Shown: positions 16,617 through 25,489 of the stretch, piece after piece | How positions within the stretch are numbered: position 1 is the first letter of the stretch | Layout: the number at the start of each line of letters is the position of its first letter | Origin: Anaerorhabdus sp036636695 | GTDB lineage: Bacteria > Bacillota_I > Bacilli_A > Erysipelotrichales > Erysipelotrichaceae | Strand: one strand, 5' to 3' | Length of the DNA stretch: 64,000 bases | Assembly: GCF_036636695.1 (NCBI RefSeq) | Contig: NZ_JAVWNW010000004.1 | The notes under the pieces: model-generated | Databases searched by the model: none | Seen by the model: the letters and a program-made list of their open reading frames with translations, nothing else | What the model was told of the DNA's origin: nothing | Program-made: the position numbers and the translations under genes

Positions 16617-18818
16617 ATGAAAAAACTTTTAACATGTTTATTACTATTTATAATCCTTGAAATTTTATTAAATATGACTGGATTATTTGATTCAAAACCC
16701 ATTGATGAAAATAATCAACCTACATCAACTCCGACAATTGTTGTGGATAAACCTGATGTATCTAATGACTCTTATATTCCAATTATAGTTGATAATGAAA
16801 CTAATTTTGTCACTTCTTGGTATACTCAAGGAACAGATGCAAATGTTCAATCAACTGCAACTTTTGATAAACAAGATGTAAAAGTTACTTATCCAGGTAC
16901 TACTATTGCTAGTGCCCAACTATTCAGAGATGGGATTCCATTATTAAAGGGAAGTAGTTATGTGCTTACTGCTGATGTTAGCAGTACAGTAAATAGGGAT
17001 ATTGAAATTTCACTTGGAGATGCTGATACTGGAGAAATATATGCAACTGATCGAATCACGATTAATGGAGATACTCCAGTAAGGTTTGAATTTAAAATGA
17101 ATAGTGCTGATAAGTGGAATGGAAGAATATCATTTAACTTGGGAAATGATGGAACAGCGAATACTTCTGCTGAACATACAGTAACAGTATCCAATATTAG
17201 GGTACGAAATGTCACAAAAAATGATAATACAATTAAAGTAAATCAAATTGGATATACAATAGGTAACGATAAAAAATGTGTATTTCCATATAATCAAGGA
17301 GATTTATTTGATGTTGTGAATGTAAAAACGAATGAAATAGTGTATACAGGCGCAATTGTCAATGGAGCTAAAAACGAAAAAACGGGTGAAACAAATTTCA
17401 CAGGAAATTTTACAAATGTTGTAACACCGGGTAAATACCGAATAGAGGGGCAAATTATTGGTACATCCTATGAATTCACCATTGGAGATGATTTGTATCA
17501 TTCTCTATCCAATGATTTACTTAAATTCTTTAGTTTTCAACGATGTGCATATGCACTTGATCCAGCATGGGCATTTGACATGGCACATGCTGCTTGCCAT
17601 GATACCGCAGCTATTGTTTATGATGATCCAACGCGTGTAATCGATGTCAATGGTGGATGGCATGATGCGGGTGATTACGGTCGCTATGTGAAAACAGGAA
17701 CAAAAGCAGTAAATGATTTAATGTTGGCTTATATAGCGAATCCATTATTCTTCGCAGATGATGCAGGAATACCCGAAACTGGAAATGGAATCCCTGATAT
17801 TTTAGATGAAGCACGCTTTGAATTGGAATGGCTAATGAAAATGCAAGCAGATTGGGGTGGGGTATATAATAAAGCCGTTACCCAAGGATTCCCAGGTGAT
17901 ATTTCTCCTGACGAAGATCTTCAAAGAATCAATGTATTGCCTGCGGAGTCAACGACAACAGCAGGGTTTATCTCTACAATGGCGATTGCAAGCATTGCGT
18001 ATAAAGATGTCGATCCTACATTTGCAGCTGCTTGTTTAGAAAAGACTAAAAAATCGTGGGAGAATTTAATGAATACACCTGATTTTGTAGAGTTTACAAA
18101 TCCAACAGATTTTACAGCAGGAGAATACCGTGATGATAAAGACAGTGATGAACGATATTTTGCTGGCATGGCAATGTGGTATGCCACAGGAGATAAGCAA
18201 TATCTAGATTATGCAAAAAGCATCTATGAAAAGGACAATAGTGCTGACGAGGGAACAAGTTGGCGTGATGTTGGTGCTTATGGAAGCTATCTATTCTTAA
18301 TGAGTCCGCAAGCAAAAGAACAAGGAGACTTTTACACAACAATAAAAACAGAATTTCAAAAACAAGCTGATATTATTTTAGGTATTCTCAATGCAGATGG
18401 TTATCAAACTTCATTAGAGAATTATGCATGGGGTAGTAATGGCTATGTGGCTAATAATGGAATTCAGTTAATGTTTGCTTATGATATCTTTGGCAATATT
18501 CAATATAAACAAGGAGCAATTGAACAAGCTAACTATATATTGGGTAAAAACTCATTGAATATGACATTTGTAAGTGGATATGGTCAAAATTCTCCAGTAA
18601 ATATGCATCATCGACTAGCAAAATCTAAAAATGCATTTTTGAAGGGTGCACTTGTTGGTGGACCAGATAACGATAGAGAAGATACAATCACTGCGCAACT
18701 TGGACCAAATATTCCACCTGCGAAAGTATATGTAGATAAATATTTGAGTTATTCATCTAATGAGGTAACAATCTATTGGAATAGCGCACTTATTTATGTT
18801 TTAAGTAGAATAAATTAA
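16617..18818 (+). CDS. Membrane-anchored GH9 glycoside hydrolase with CBM4/9-like and CelD_N domains
   Basis: I chose ATG 16617 because TGGAGGT lies five bases upstream and the alternative ATG 16596 overlaps the promoter. The product is 733 residues. Residues 3-20 form a signal anchor, followed by a Thr/Pro linker. About 50-205 is a CBM4/9-like beta sandwich, 210-290 a CelD_N immunoglobulin-like domain (KVNQIGYTIGNDKKCVFPY), and 300-733 the GH9 (alpha/alpha)6 barrel. GGWHDAGDYGRY holds the catalytic Asp pair (D350, D353), and NEVTIYWNS near the end holds the acid Glu716. GH9 enzymes are endo-beta-glucanases. Here it probably trims the locus polymer or a beta-glucan at the cell surface. Confidence 0.9.
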   Translation: MKKLLTCLLLFIILEILLNMTGLFDSKPIDENNQPTSTPTIVVDKPDVSNDSYIPIIVDNETNFVTSWYTQGTDANVQSTATFDKQDVKVTYPGTTIASAQLFRDGIPLLKGSSYVLTADVSSTVNRDIEISLGDADTGEIYATDRITINGDTPVRFEFKMNSADKWNGRISFNLGNDGTANTSAEHTVTVSNIRVRNVTKNDNTIKVNQIGYTIGNDKKCVFPYNQGDLFDVVNVKTNEIVYTGAIVNGAKNEKTGETNFTGNFTNVVTPGKYRIEGQIIGTSYEFTIGDDLYHSLSNDLLKFFSFQRCAYALDPAWAFDMAHAACHDTAAIVYDDPTRVIDVNGGWHDAGDYGRYVKTGTKAVNDLMLAYIANPLFFADDAGIPETGNGIPDILDEARFELEWLMKMQADWGGVYNKAVTQGFPGDISPDEDLQRINVLPAESTTTAGFISTMAIASIAYKDVDPTFAAACLEKTKKSWENLMNTPDFVEFTNPTDFTAGEYRDDKDSDERYFAGMAMWYATGDKQYLDYAKSIYEKDNSADEGTSWRDVGAYGSYLFLMSPQAKEQGDFYTTIKTEFQKQADIILGILNADGYQTSLENYAWGSNGYVANNGIQLMFAYDIFGNIQYKQGAIEQANYILGKNSLNMTFVSGYGQNSPVNMHHRLAKSKNAFLKGALVGGPDNDREDTITAQLGPNIPPAKVYVDKYLSYSSNEVTIYWNSALIYVLSRIN

Positions 18819-18846
18819 AAAATTGTGAGAATTTCACAATTTTTTT
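18817..18846 (+). terminator. Intrinsic terminator after GH9
   Basis: AAAAAATTGTGA (18817-18828) pairs with TCACAATTTTTT (18834-18845) around a five-base loop. The right arm runs straight into Ts. It starts at the GH9 stop codon. Confidence 0.85.
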
Positions 18847-18854
18847 GTTATACT
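18846..18854 (+). promoter_or_regulatory. Extended -10 promoter for gtrA-like gene
   Basis: TGTTATACT is an extended -10 that begins at the end of the preceding terminator. Expected transcription start is near 18861. Confidence 0.5.
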
Positions 18855-18879
18855 TAATAGGGAAGTGGATGTTGATACT

Positions 18880-19305
18880 ATGTTTAATAAAATAAAAGAA
18901 AAATTTTTAAATAAGCAGTTTTTGACTTTTGGAATAATTGGTGGAATTAATACAATTTTATCGCAAGTTTTATACATTGTTTTTGTAAAATTTAATATTG
19001 TTGTGTCTTTATCGAGTTTACTTGGTGATGTGTTAACCATGATTATTTCATATTTTGCAAATATGAAATATACATATCATGAAAAACCTTCTTGGAAATC
19101 TGCAATTACTTTTCCATTGAGTTATGTCCCTGGATTTATTATAAATATGCTACTAGTTGTGTTAGTAGCGGATGTTTTTCATGCTCCTAAAGAATATGCA
19201 AAACTTGTTTCACTACCTATTACGATTCCACTAAATTATATTTGTATGTCACTGATAGTCAAGAAAACTTCAAAAAAAGAAGATAGAGGTGTACTAGATG
19301 AATAA
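18880..19305 (+). CDS. GtrA/GtcA-family membrane flippase
   Basis: ATG 18880 gives 141 residues (MFNKIKEKFLNKQFLTFGII). A GTG 15 bases upstream lies too close to the likely transcription start. Four helices are visible, with the family motif FGIIGGINTILSQVLYIVFV in the first. GtrA proteins are thought to flip polyprenyl-phosphate sugars across the membrane; in Bacillus and Listeria GtcA works with a CsbB-type GT2 and a YfhO-type transferase. Both partner types follow here: a GT2 overlapping by eight bases, then a convergent YfhO. The RBS is weak (GGAAGTGG). Confidence 0.88.
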   Translation: MFNKIKEKFLNKQFLTFGIIGGINTILSQVLYIVFVKFNIVVSLSSLLGDVLTMIISYFANMKYTYHEKPSWKSAITFPLSYVPGFIINMLLVVLVADVFHAPKEYAKLVSLPITIPLNYICMSLIVKKTSKKEDRGVLDE

Positions 19306-20275
19306 AACATTGTATTTAGTAATTCCATGCTTTAATGAAGAAGAGGGTCTTCAAAATTCAGTTAATCAATTAATTGAAAAATTAAATAGTTTAATCCAAA
19401 AAAAACTAGTCTCAGATGAAAGCAAAATTCTATTAGTTGATGATGGAAGTTCTGATAAAACATATGAAATCATGAAAACATTAGTAGATGAAAATACACA
19501 AGTTTGTGCTCTTAAATTTTCAAGAAATTTCGGACATCAAAATGCAGTATTTGCAGGGATGATGAAAGCAAAAGACAAAGCAGATATGATTATTTCCCTA
19601 GATGCAGATCTTCAGCAGGATATCAACGCAATTGATGATTTTATTGAGAAGTTTTACAATGGTGCTGAAATTGTTTATGGAATACGAAATGATCGTAAAT
19701 CAGATGGTTTCTTTAAAAAAACAACCGCAACACTTTACTACAAAGGTCTATCATTCTTAGGGTGTAAAATAATACCAAATCATGCGGATTACCGTTTAAT
19801 GAGTAAGCGAGTATTAGATGTTCTGAGTAATTATAAAGAAGTAAATTTATTTTTGAGAGGATTAATCCCTTTGCTGGGATTCAAGTCAGATACTGTTTAT
19901 TTTGATGTAAAGAAAAGAGATTTTGGAGAATCAAAATATACATTAAAGAAAATGCTCTCTTTAGCAATTGATGGTGTGACTTCTTTAAGTATAAAGCCAA
20001 TCCGTTTAATTAGTATTTTAGGTGTATTTATGGTTCTTTTCAGTATTTTTATGATTATCTTTAGTGTTGTTGAATGGGCAAATGGAAATACAGTTCCTGG
20101 CTATGCAACTTCTGTTATATCAATTTGGTTTGTAGGAGGTTCTATTACGCTATCACTGGGTGTTATTGGTGAGTATGTGGGTAGAATATATCTTGAAACA
20201 AAACAACGTCCACGATACTTGATAGAGGAGTATATAGAAAATAGTGTAATAAAAAAAGAAGACGGTAGCAATTAA
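19298..20275 (+). CDS. GtrB/CsbB-type GT2 polyprenyl-phosphate glycosyltransferase
   Basis: The 325-residue protein has TLYLVIPCFNEEEGLQNSVN, LLVDDGSSDKTY, FSRNFGHQNAVFAGM, and LDADLQQD as metal motif. It also has ADYRLMSKRVLDVL and two C-terminal helices (about 240-300) with GEYVGRIYLETKQRPRYLIE at the end. This set defines the GtrB/CsbB/DPM group that loads a sugar onto undecaprenyl phosphate. It overlaps gtrA by eight bases. Its stop codon sits in the loop of the shared terminator with the inverted YfhO gene. Confidence 0.93.
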   Translation: MNKTLYLVIPCFNEEEGLQNSVNQLIEKLNSLIQKKLVSDESKILLVDDGSSDKTYEIMKTLVDENTQVCALKFSRNFGHQNAVFAGMMKAKDKADMIISLDADLQQDINAIDDFIEKFYNGAEIVYGIRNDRKSDGFFKKTTATLYYKGLSFLGCKIIPNHADYRLMSKRVLDVLSNYKEVNLFLRGLIPLLGFKSDTVYFDVKKRDFGESKYTLKKMLSLAIDGVTSLSIKPIRLISILGVFMVLFSIFMIIFSVVEWANGNTVPGYATSVISIWFVGGSITLSLGVIGEYVGRIYLETKQRPRYLIEEYIENSVIKKEDGSN

Positions 20276-20288
20276 ATGCTATCGTCTT
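20259..20288. terminator. Bidirectional terminator between GT2 and YfhO-1
   Basis: AAGACGGTAGCA (20259-20270) pairs with TGCTATCGTCTT (20277-20288) with one wobble. A-rich sequence lies on the left and T-rich on the right, so it can terminate both strands. The plus-strand stop (20273-20275) lies in the loop and the minus-strand stop (20279-20281) in the stem. Confidence 0.8.
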
Positions 20289-22852
20289 TTCCTTTGTAAT
20301 ACATTGAATACAATTAGAATCAATGCAGAAATAACCGTGACTCCAACACCAAAATACAAGAGCGGAATTTGATATTTAAATTCTATATGATAAGTGCCAG
20401 GATCTAATTCAAAACCGATGAATCCTAGTTGTACTTTTTCATAATCAATCTTATTGCCATTTACATAGACACTCCAACCCTCATCATAAGGGACAGAGGT
20501 AAAGACATATTTCTTGTTGTTGGATATTGTGATATCTGCTTGAATAGAATCATTGCTAAAGATTACATTTTCAAATGATTCAGATGTTATCTCTTTAAAT
20601 CTATTTGAGTAAGATTCATCAATTCGTTCAATATAAAGAGGAATTTCAGTTCCGCTTCCATAAATGTCTTCCGCTTCAATGACAATTTTATCAATGAATT
20701 CATAGACGGGGAAATCGATATAATTAAATTGCCATAAATCATAGGTACTTACAATTTCATCCTTATAATAGGTTGTAATTTTAGTGTTGGGTAATCCAAA
20801 GACTTCTAAATATATATTGACATCTTTAACTGGTTCTTCAAATTCGTAAACACGTATAGTATCCATCGGAAGTGTAGTTAATAGTTTAATATCGTCATTT
20901 AATGTATAGGTAGTATTCGATGAATCTTCCAAGGCGAGATATTCTTGCATAATTCGATCTTGCTCCAAGAAAGGTAATGTTAATAGAAAATCTTTATTAA
21001 TTGTTTTGTCATAAGTAAAGCCCAATTCAACAAAGTTTTCATTTTTATAAACAGTATATCCATCAGGGCTTTGATAGAATTCAGTGAAACCAAGTGGTAT
21101 TTCAGTTTCGTAGTTGAAGGTATACCAATATTTGGCAGATAACAAGTTATATATTTTTGTGCGGCCAAATAATTGATGCATATTATTAACTGTTTTAAAT
21201 CTAGACATGAATTCTTCTTGATTTGTGTTATAGACAGATTCATAGAAAGCAAAACCAGGATATGCATTTGCCATAGGCTCATTCGCACTAGTGAGTGATT
21301 GAATATGTTCTTCGCCATCACGCCATTCAATAACCGTGTTTGAATCATACATCACTCGATAGAAACCATCATCTAAATTATGAAAATACGCAGGAATATC
21401 ATTTTTAATTTCATTGGACACAAATCGCTTTGCGCTTATTGGCTCATTGAAGTAATAAAACAACATACCTGTATAAAGGATTTCTACACAAAGTAAACCA
21501 AGTAAGAATTTTTTGTTCGATTTTTTGATTAAAATAAAAGCATAACCAAGAATAAATATCATCATAACGATTGATGAAAGTGCCAATTTGAGAATCATAT
21601 TCATTGAATTTAATTGCATAAAGTAGGTAATTATGAGAAAACATGGAATTAAAATGATTGGAATCGCAAAGGATACAATTAATTGTTTTTTAGTAAATTC
21701 ATTATCGAATACTTTTTCTATTAATATAGCGATTAAATAGGCATTAAAGAAGTGAAACATATAATACCAACGTGTATCAATACTGGCTTGAAAAATATAG
21801 GAGAATATTTGGAAGAAAACGAAAATCCCTAATAGTGCATAAAAACCGATATATAAATTACGTTGAAACTTATTTTTAATGAATACAACTAAAGGAAGTA
21901 AACAAGGAGTTATGATTAAGCAATAAAGCGTTGTAATACCAGCCCATCCAAAGAATTTATGATTAGAAGCAGCGATGAATGTATTTGCATCAAGTTTTTG
22001 AAATATAGGAGTAAACATGCTGGTGATAACTTCATATAATTGGAAGCGATCAAGATGATTAAATAAACCAATCGTATTTGTCGTAAATCGTGGCATACTT
22101 AGAATTAAGTATGCACAAGGAACAAGAATAATTGCACTCAATCCAATACCTAAAAATAACCAGCCAATAAACTTTAAAGCAGTTAAACATATTTCTTTTA
22201 TCTTCAATGTCGTTTGATTAAGAATCAAATAGCGAAGTAAAGCATACAAACAAATAAAGGGAATGAATTGGTACAATAAATAAAATTGTGTAATTCCCAT
22301 TACTGCAATTGTAATGACTAGCCCATTATATTTTTTACTAGATAAGAAACATTCTGTGAAATATAAAGCAAGAGGATATAAGAATAAACATTTTAAGAAT
22401 TGCTCGCATTGTAAATAAAATATTCCATATCCACCAAATCCAATAATCACGGCTCCAATAATTGCTGCAAAATTGCTTTTTGTTACTCTAGTTAGCCAAC
22501 AATGTGTAAAGATGAAACCTAACCATAATTGCAGAATACTGAAAACTAAGAATAAAGTAGGTAACCAATTGGTAGGGAAGATAAGGGATAATATGAAAAA
22601 AGGGCTGGTAAGAAAATAGAATACGTATGATAACGTATTTGCACCAAATCCTAATGACCAGTTAAATTGTCCAATTTCACCTAACTTTATTTGATTCATG
22701 CCACCTAACCATAGCTTGTAATTTAATTCAAAAGGATCGCCTGGCTGTAAAATTATTCCTTTATTAAATAAAATATAAGGTAAAAACATGAATATAAATA
22801 GTATTAAGGCAAACAAATAAAGTTTGTAATTCTGCTTAATTGTTTTAATCAT
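20279..22852 (-). CDS. YfhO family polytopic membrane protein (YfhO-1)
   Basis: The 857-residue protein has about 12-14 helices and a large extracytoplasmic C-terminal domain. It starts with one helix and then QPGDPFELNYKLWLGG. Near the end are TSVPYDEGWSVYVNGNKIDY and GFIGFELDPGTYHIEF before a last helix and a QRKRR tail; the PYD-x-GW element is the YfhO family hallmark. YfhO acts in Bacillus and Listeria as the outer-face transferase that moves a polyprenyl-phosphate sugar onto teichoic acid, together with CsbB and GtcA. The GtrA/GtrB pair is convergent with it, making a three-part module. The start has a GAGGGAG RBS. Confidence 0.92.
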   Translation of the reverse strand: MIKTIKQNYKLYLFALILFIFMFLPYILFNKGIILQPGDPFELNYKLWLGGMNQIKLGEIGQFNWSLGFGANTLSYVFYFLTSPFFILSLIFPTNWLPTLFLVFSILQLWLGFIFTHCWLTRVTKSNFAAIIGAVIIGFGGYGIFYLQCEQFLKCLFLYPLALYFTECFLSSKKYNGLVITIAVMGITQFYLLYQFIPFICLYALLRYLILNQTTLKIKEICLTALKFIGWLFLGIGLSAIILVPCAYLILSMPRFTTNTIGLFNHLDRFQLYEVITSMFTPIFQKLDANTFIAASNHKFFGWAGITTLYCLIITPCLLPLVVFIKNKFQRNLYIGFYALLGIFVFFQIFSYIFQASIDTRWYYMFHFFNAYLIAILIEKVFDNEFTKKQLIVSFAIPIILIPCFLIITYFMQLNSMNMILKLALSSIVMMIFILGYAFILIKKSNKKFLLGLLCVEILYTGMLFYYFNEPISAKRFVSNEIKNDIPAYFHNLDDGFYRVMYDSNTVIEWRDGEEHIQSLTSANEPMANAYPGFAFYESVYNTNQEEFMSRFKTVNNMHQLFGRTKIYNLLSAKYWYTFNYETEIPLGFTEFYQSPDGYTVYKNENFVELGFTYDKTINKDFLLTLPFLEQDRIMQEYLALEDSSNTTYTLNDDIKLLTTLPMDTIRVYEFEEPVKDVNIYLEVFGLPNTKITTYYKDEIVSTYDLWQFNYIDFPVYEFIDKIVIEAEDIYGSGTEIPLYIERIDESYSNRFKEITSESFENVIFSNDSIQADITISNNKKYVFTSVPYDEGWSVYVNGNKIDYEKVQLGFIGFELDPGTYHIEFKYQIPLLYFGVGVTVISALILIVFNVLQRKRR

Positions 22853-22878
22853 AAATTTCTCCCTCTAAAACTATATAT

Positions 22879-22884
22879 ATTATA
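22879..22884 (-). promoter_or_regulatory. -10 element for YfhO-1
   Basis: On the minus strand TATAAT occurs 27 bases before the YfhO-1 start codon. It shares a 110-base divergent region with the next plus-strand promoter. Confidence 0.45.
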
Positions 22885-22941
22885 GTATAAATAAAGATGC
22901 TTGATAAGTTTTCTTAGTTTAATTACATTCATAAATGTTCA

Positions 22942-22950
22942 TGATATAAT
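22942..22950 (+). promoter_or_regulatory. Extended -10 promoter for the DUF6056-like gene
   Basis: TGATATAAT is a perfect extended -10. Transcription would start around 22957, directly at the AGGTGA ribosome binding site. Confidence 0.6.
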
Positions 22951-22965
22951 AGAACAGGTGATATG

Positions 22966-24474
22966 ATGAATAATAAATTAAGAAAAATCAGTGTATTCGG
23001 AATATGTATAGCATTTTTTATACTATTTGCAATTATAACTTATCTTACCCCATTAGCGGGAGATGATTGGGGTTATGCCCTTAATGGACTACAAGGTAAT
23101 CCATTTGTAACAGCATATAATTTTTACTTTTCTTGGTCTGGACGTTTTTTCAGTGAGTTGTGGGGCTTTATTGTTGCACCACATAAATGGCTATGGAATG
23201 TATTAAATCCAGCTCTATTTACAGGAATTTTATTTTGTATGTACAAAATAATAAAACCTAAAAAAAATCCTGTTGCAGTCTTATTGATTATCATTTTCTT
23301 GATTTTATCAGTTAAAGACTATGTGCGAATGGAAACATATACATGGATAATGGGAACAACATATGTTGTACCTTTATTCTTATTTCTCTTATATACATAT
23401 TTATTAAAGTTGATGGTTTTTGATGGGAATAAGAATATTTTTGTTTATATTGGAAGTTGTTTGATTAATATTTATATACCATTATGTATGGAGAACATAG
23501 CTGTTGGATTGATTTTAGCTAATATTCTTGTTCTTATTTATGTATACTTAACGAATAAAAAAGTTTTAAAGAAATTTTCTTTGTTTTTGATATTAAGTAT
23601 AGTGGGATTTGTTGTGTTACGTATGTCACCAGGGGCTTCATATCGCCTAGCAAATGAGCACCAATCATGGATGGCTATGAATATATTTGAACAAATTGGT
23701 GCAAATTGGAATACGTTCTTGACATATACGTTCTTAGATAATAAATATTTGATTTGTGTATTGAGCTTGGTGCTCATAGGTTTCACATATGTGAATAGTT
23801 ATAAATATAAAAAATATCCAAAAGCTTCATTTGTACTTATGGGTATCTTCGCATTAGGTTTTATTCAAAGTATTGCGGCAAATATATATTCTAAGATACC
23901 TTTGTCTTTTTTACCTTATTTGTTTGATATAACTTTACCAGGTACTGCTATTGTAATTACAATTCTTTATGTTCTCTATATATTCGCTATCTTTTGGGTT
24001 TTAAGCACGATGATGGATGATTATAAGAAATGGACATGCATTTATCTTGTATTGGTAGGGGGAACATGCAATGTTGCAATGCTTTTATCTCCAATATTTG
24101 GACCAAGAAGCAGCATATATACAATATTTTTATTAATTATTGTTACTGGATATTTATATGAAGAAATGATGAATAGTGCATCAATTAATAGAATTGTATT
24201 AATTGTAGCTGCAGGTTTATGCTTAATATGGTCAAACAATTATATTAGTAAATATCGTTTAGTAAATAGCATACAAAAGGAACGATTGGAATTAATACAA
24301 TATTATCAAGAACATCCAGAGGAAAAAGAAGCATGGTTACCAAGAATGCCAATTATGAGTGTTCACTCTGCCGATGTTGAAGATTGGGATACTTATCATC
24401 AACAAGTATTTAAAGAATACTATGATTTGAATCCTAAGATGAAAGTAATATTCTACTGGAAAGAAAGTTATTGA
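22966..24474 (+). CDS. DUF6056-like polytopic membrane protein (putative GT-C)
   Basis: Two ATGs are adjacent (22963, 22966). AGGTGA at 22956-22961 favours 22966, giving 502 residues. The first loop has TPLAGDDWGYALNG, followed by SWSGRFFSELWG, METYTWIMGTTYV, and MSPGASYRLAN. These are the DD, W-S-G-R, W-x-x-G and P-G positions seen in DUF6056-like proteins, including the gene at 1528. The protein has 10 or more helices and a polar tail. A role in transferring or handling lipid-linked sugars is likely but unproven. It is followed 11 bases later by an acyltransferase. Confidence 0.65.
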   Translation: MNNKLRKISVFGICIAFFILFAIITYLTPLAGDDWGYALNGLQGNPFVTAYNFYFSWSGRFFSELWGFIVAPHKWLWNVLNPALFTGILFCMYKIIKPKKNPVAVLLIIIFLILSVKDYVRMETYTWIMGTTYVVPLFLFLLYTYLLKLMVFDGNKNIFVYIGSCLINIYIPLCMENIAVGLILANILVLIYVYLTNKKVLKKFSLFLILSIVGFVVLRMSPGASYRLANEHQSWMAMNIFEQIGANWNTFLTYTFLDNKYLICVLSLVLIGFTYVNSYKYKKYPKASFVLMGIFALGFIQSIAANIYSKIPLSFLPYLFDITLPGTAIVITILYVLYIFAIFWVLSTMMDDYKKWTCIYLVLVGGTCNVAMLLSPIFGPRSSIYTIFLLIIVTGYLYEEMMNSASINRIVLIVAAGLCLIWSNNYISKYRLVNSIQKERLELIQYYQEHPEEKEAWLPRMPIMSVHSADVEDWDTYHQQVFKEYYDLNPKMKVIFYWKESY

Positions 24475-24485
24475 GGAACTAATTC

Positions 24486-25478
24486 ATGAATTATTCAATC
24501 ATCAGTAAATATCGTTCACAAATAATGGCAATTGCAATCTTGTGGATTGCTGTTCTTCATGCGACAATGTGGTTTCCAATTGAACCAATCAATTGGATTA
24601 AACTCATTGGGCAAGGTGGAGTAGATATATTCCTCTTTGTATCAAGTTTTGGATTATATTATGCGTATCAAAAAGGTACCAGCACAAAAGATTTTATTAT
24701 CAAAAGAATAATTCGAATTCTGCCATTTTTTATACCTATCGCATTATTTCGTTGGTATTACATGGATTATTCGCTTACCAATGGGCTTTTATTAGTAAGT
24801 ACATTATCTTTCTGGGTGCTTGGTGATCGCAGCATGTGGTATATTTCAGCAATTATACCGCTATATATTTTAACACCATTTTATTTACAAAAAATTAAAG
24901 GAAATGAATTCAAGGCGACAATAATTACAGTGATTATAACTTTCTTTTTGGGATTCTTTTTCTTCAATACTGATTACATAGTGTTTACTTCAAGAATTCC
25001 AGTTTTCTTTCTTGGATTTCTTGCAGGAAAATATTCTTATGAGAAAAAAACAATTACAGGGAAAGCACTTTTGATTCATTTACTTGTGATGATTCTTGGA
25101 TTTGCGATTTTAAGAGTAGCATTTCCTTATGGAGAGGCACTTCTTTGGGGATATGGTTTGTATTGGTATCCATTCTTATTGATATGCTGGCCATTAAGTA
25201 TCTTTATCGGTTTATTTTTTGAATTTACCGATAAAATTAAATTTACATTTTTATCTGATACATTTGGGAAAATTGGTAAAGTCACGTTAGAGTTTTATTT
25301 GTTACATGAATTAATGATTAAGGTATTTAGTAATATTATTACAATAGCTCCACAATATAATCATTATGGTATAGTTTTGAATGTTTTGATTTTATTTATA
25401 ACCTATTATATTTCTAAATATTATCATTGGTTTATCACTTGGATAATAAGTTTATTTGAAAAGAAGAAACTAGCTTAG
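24486..25478 (+). CDS. Acyltransferase family 3 membrane protein
   Basis: The 330-residue integral membrane protein begins with a helix containing AILWIAVLHATMWF (His in helix 1), then GQGGVDIFLFVSSFGLYYAY and IIKRIIRILPFF, the R-x-x-R-I-x-P element. TLEFYLLHELM near the end is the late conserved motif. It should O-acylate a surface glycan. Its last codons form one arm of the bidirectional terminator and overlap the 3' end of the inverted YfhO-2 gene by nine bases. Confidence 0.88.
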   Translation: MNYSIISKYRSQIMAIAILWIAVLHATMWFPIEPINWIKLIGQGGVDIFLFVSSFGLYYAYQKGTSTKDFIIKRIIRILPFFIPIALFRWYYMDYSLTNGLLLVSTLSFWVLGDRSMWYISAIIPLYILTPFYLQKIKGNEFKATIITVIITFFLGFFFFNTDYIVFTSRIPVFFLGFLAGKYSYEKKTITGKALLIHLLVMILGFAILRVAFPYGEALLWGYGLYWYPFLLICWPLSIFIGLFFEFTDKIKFTFLSDTFGKIGKVTLEFYLLHELMIKVFSNIITIAPQYNHYGIVLNVLILFITYYISKYYHWFITWIISLFEKKKLA

Positions 25479-25489
25479 TTTCTTCTTTT
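25459..25489. terminator. Bidirectional terminator containing both stop codons
   Basis: AAAAGAAGAAACTA (25459-25472) and TAGTTTCTTCTTTT (25476-25489) are a perfect 14-bp inverted repeat with loop GCT. The first TAG on each strand lies at the stem top: 25476-25478 on plus and 25470-25472 on minus. The hairpin therefore encodes the basic tails of both proteins (KKKLA and KKKKLS). Confidence 0.88.
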
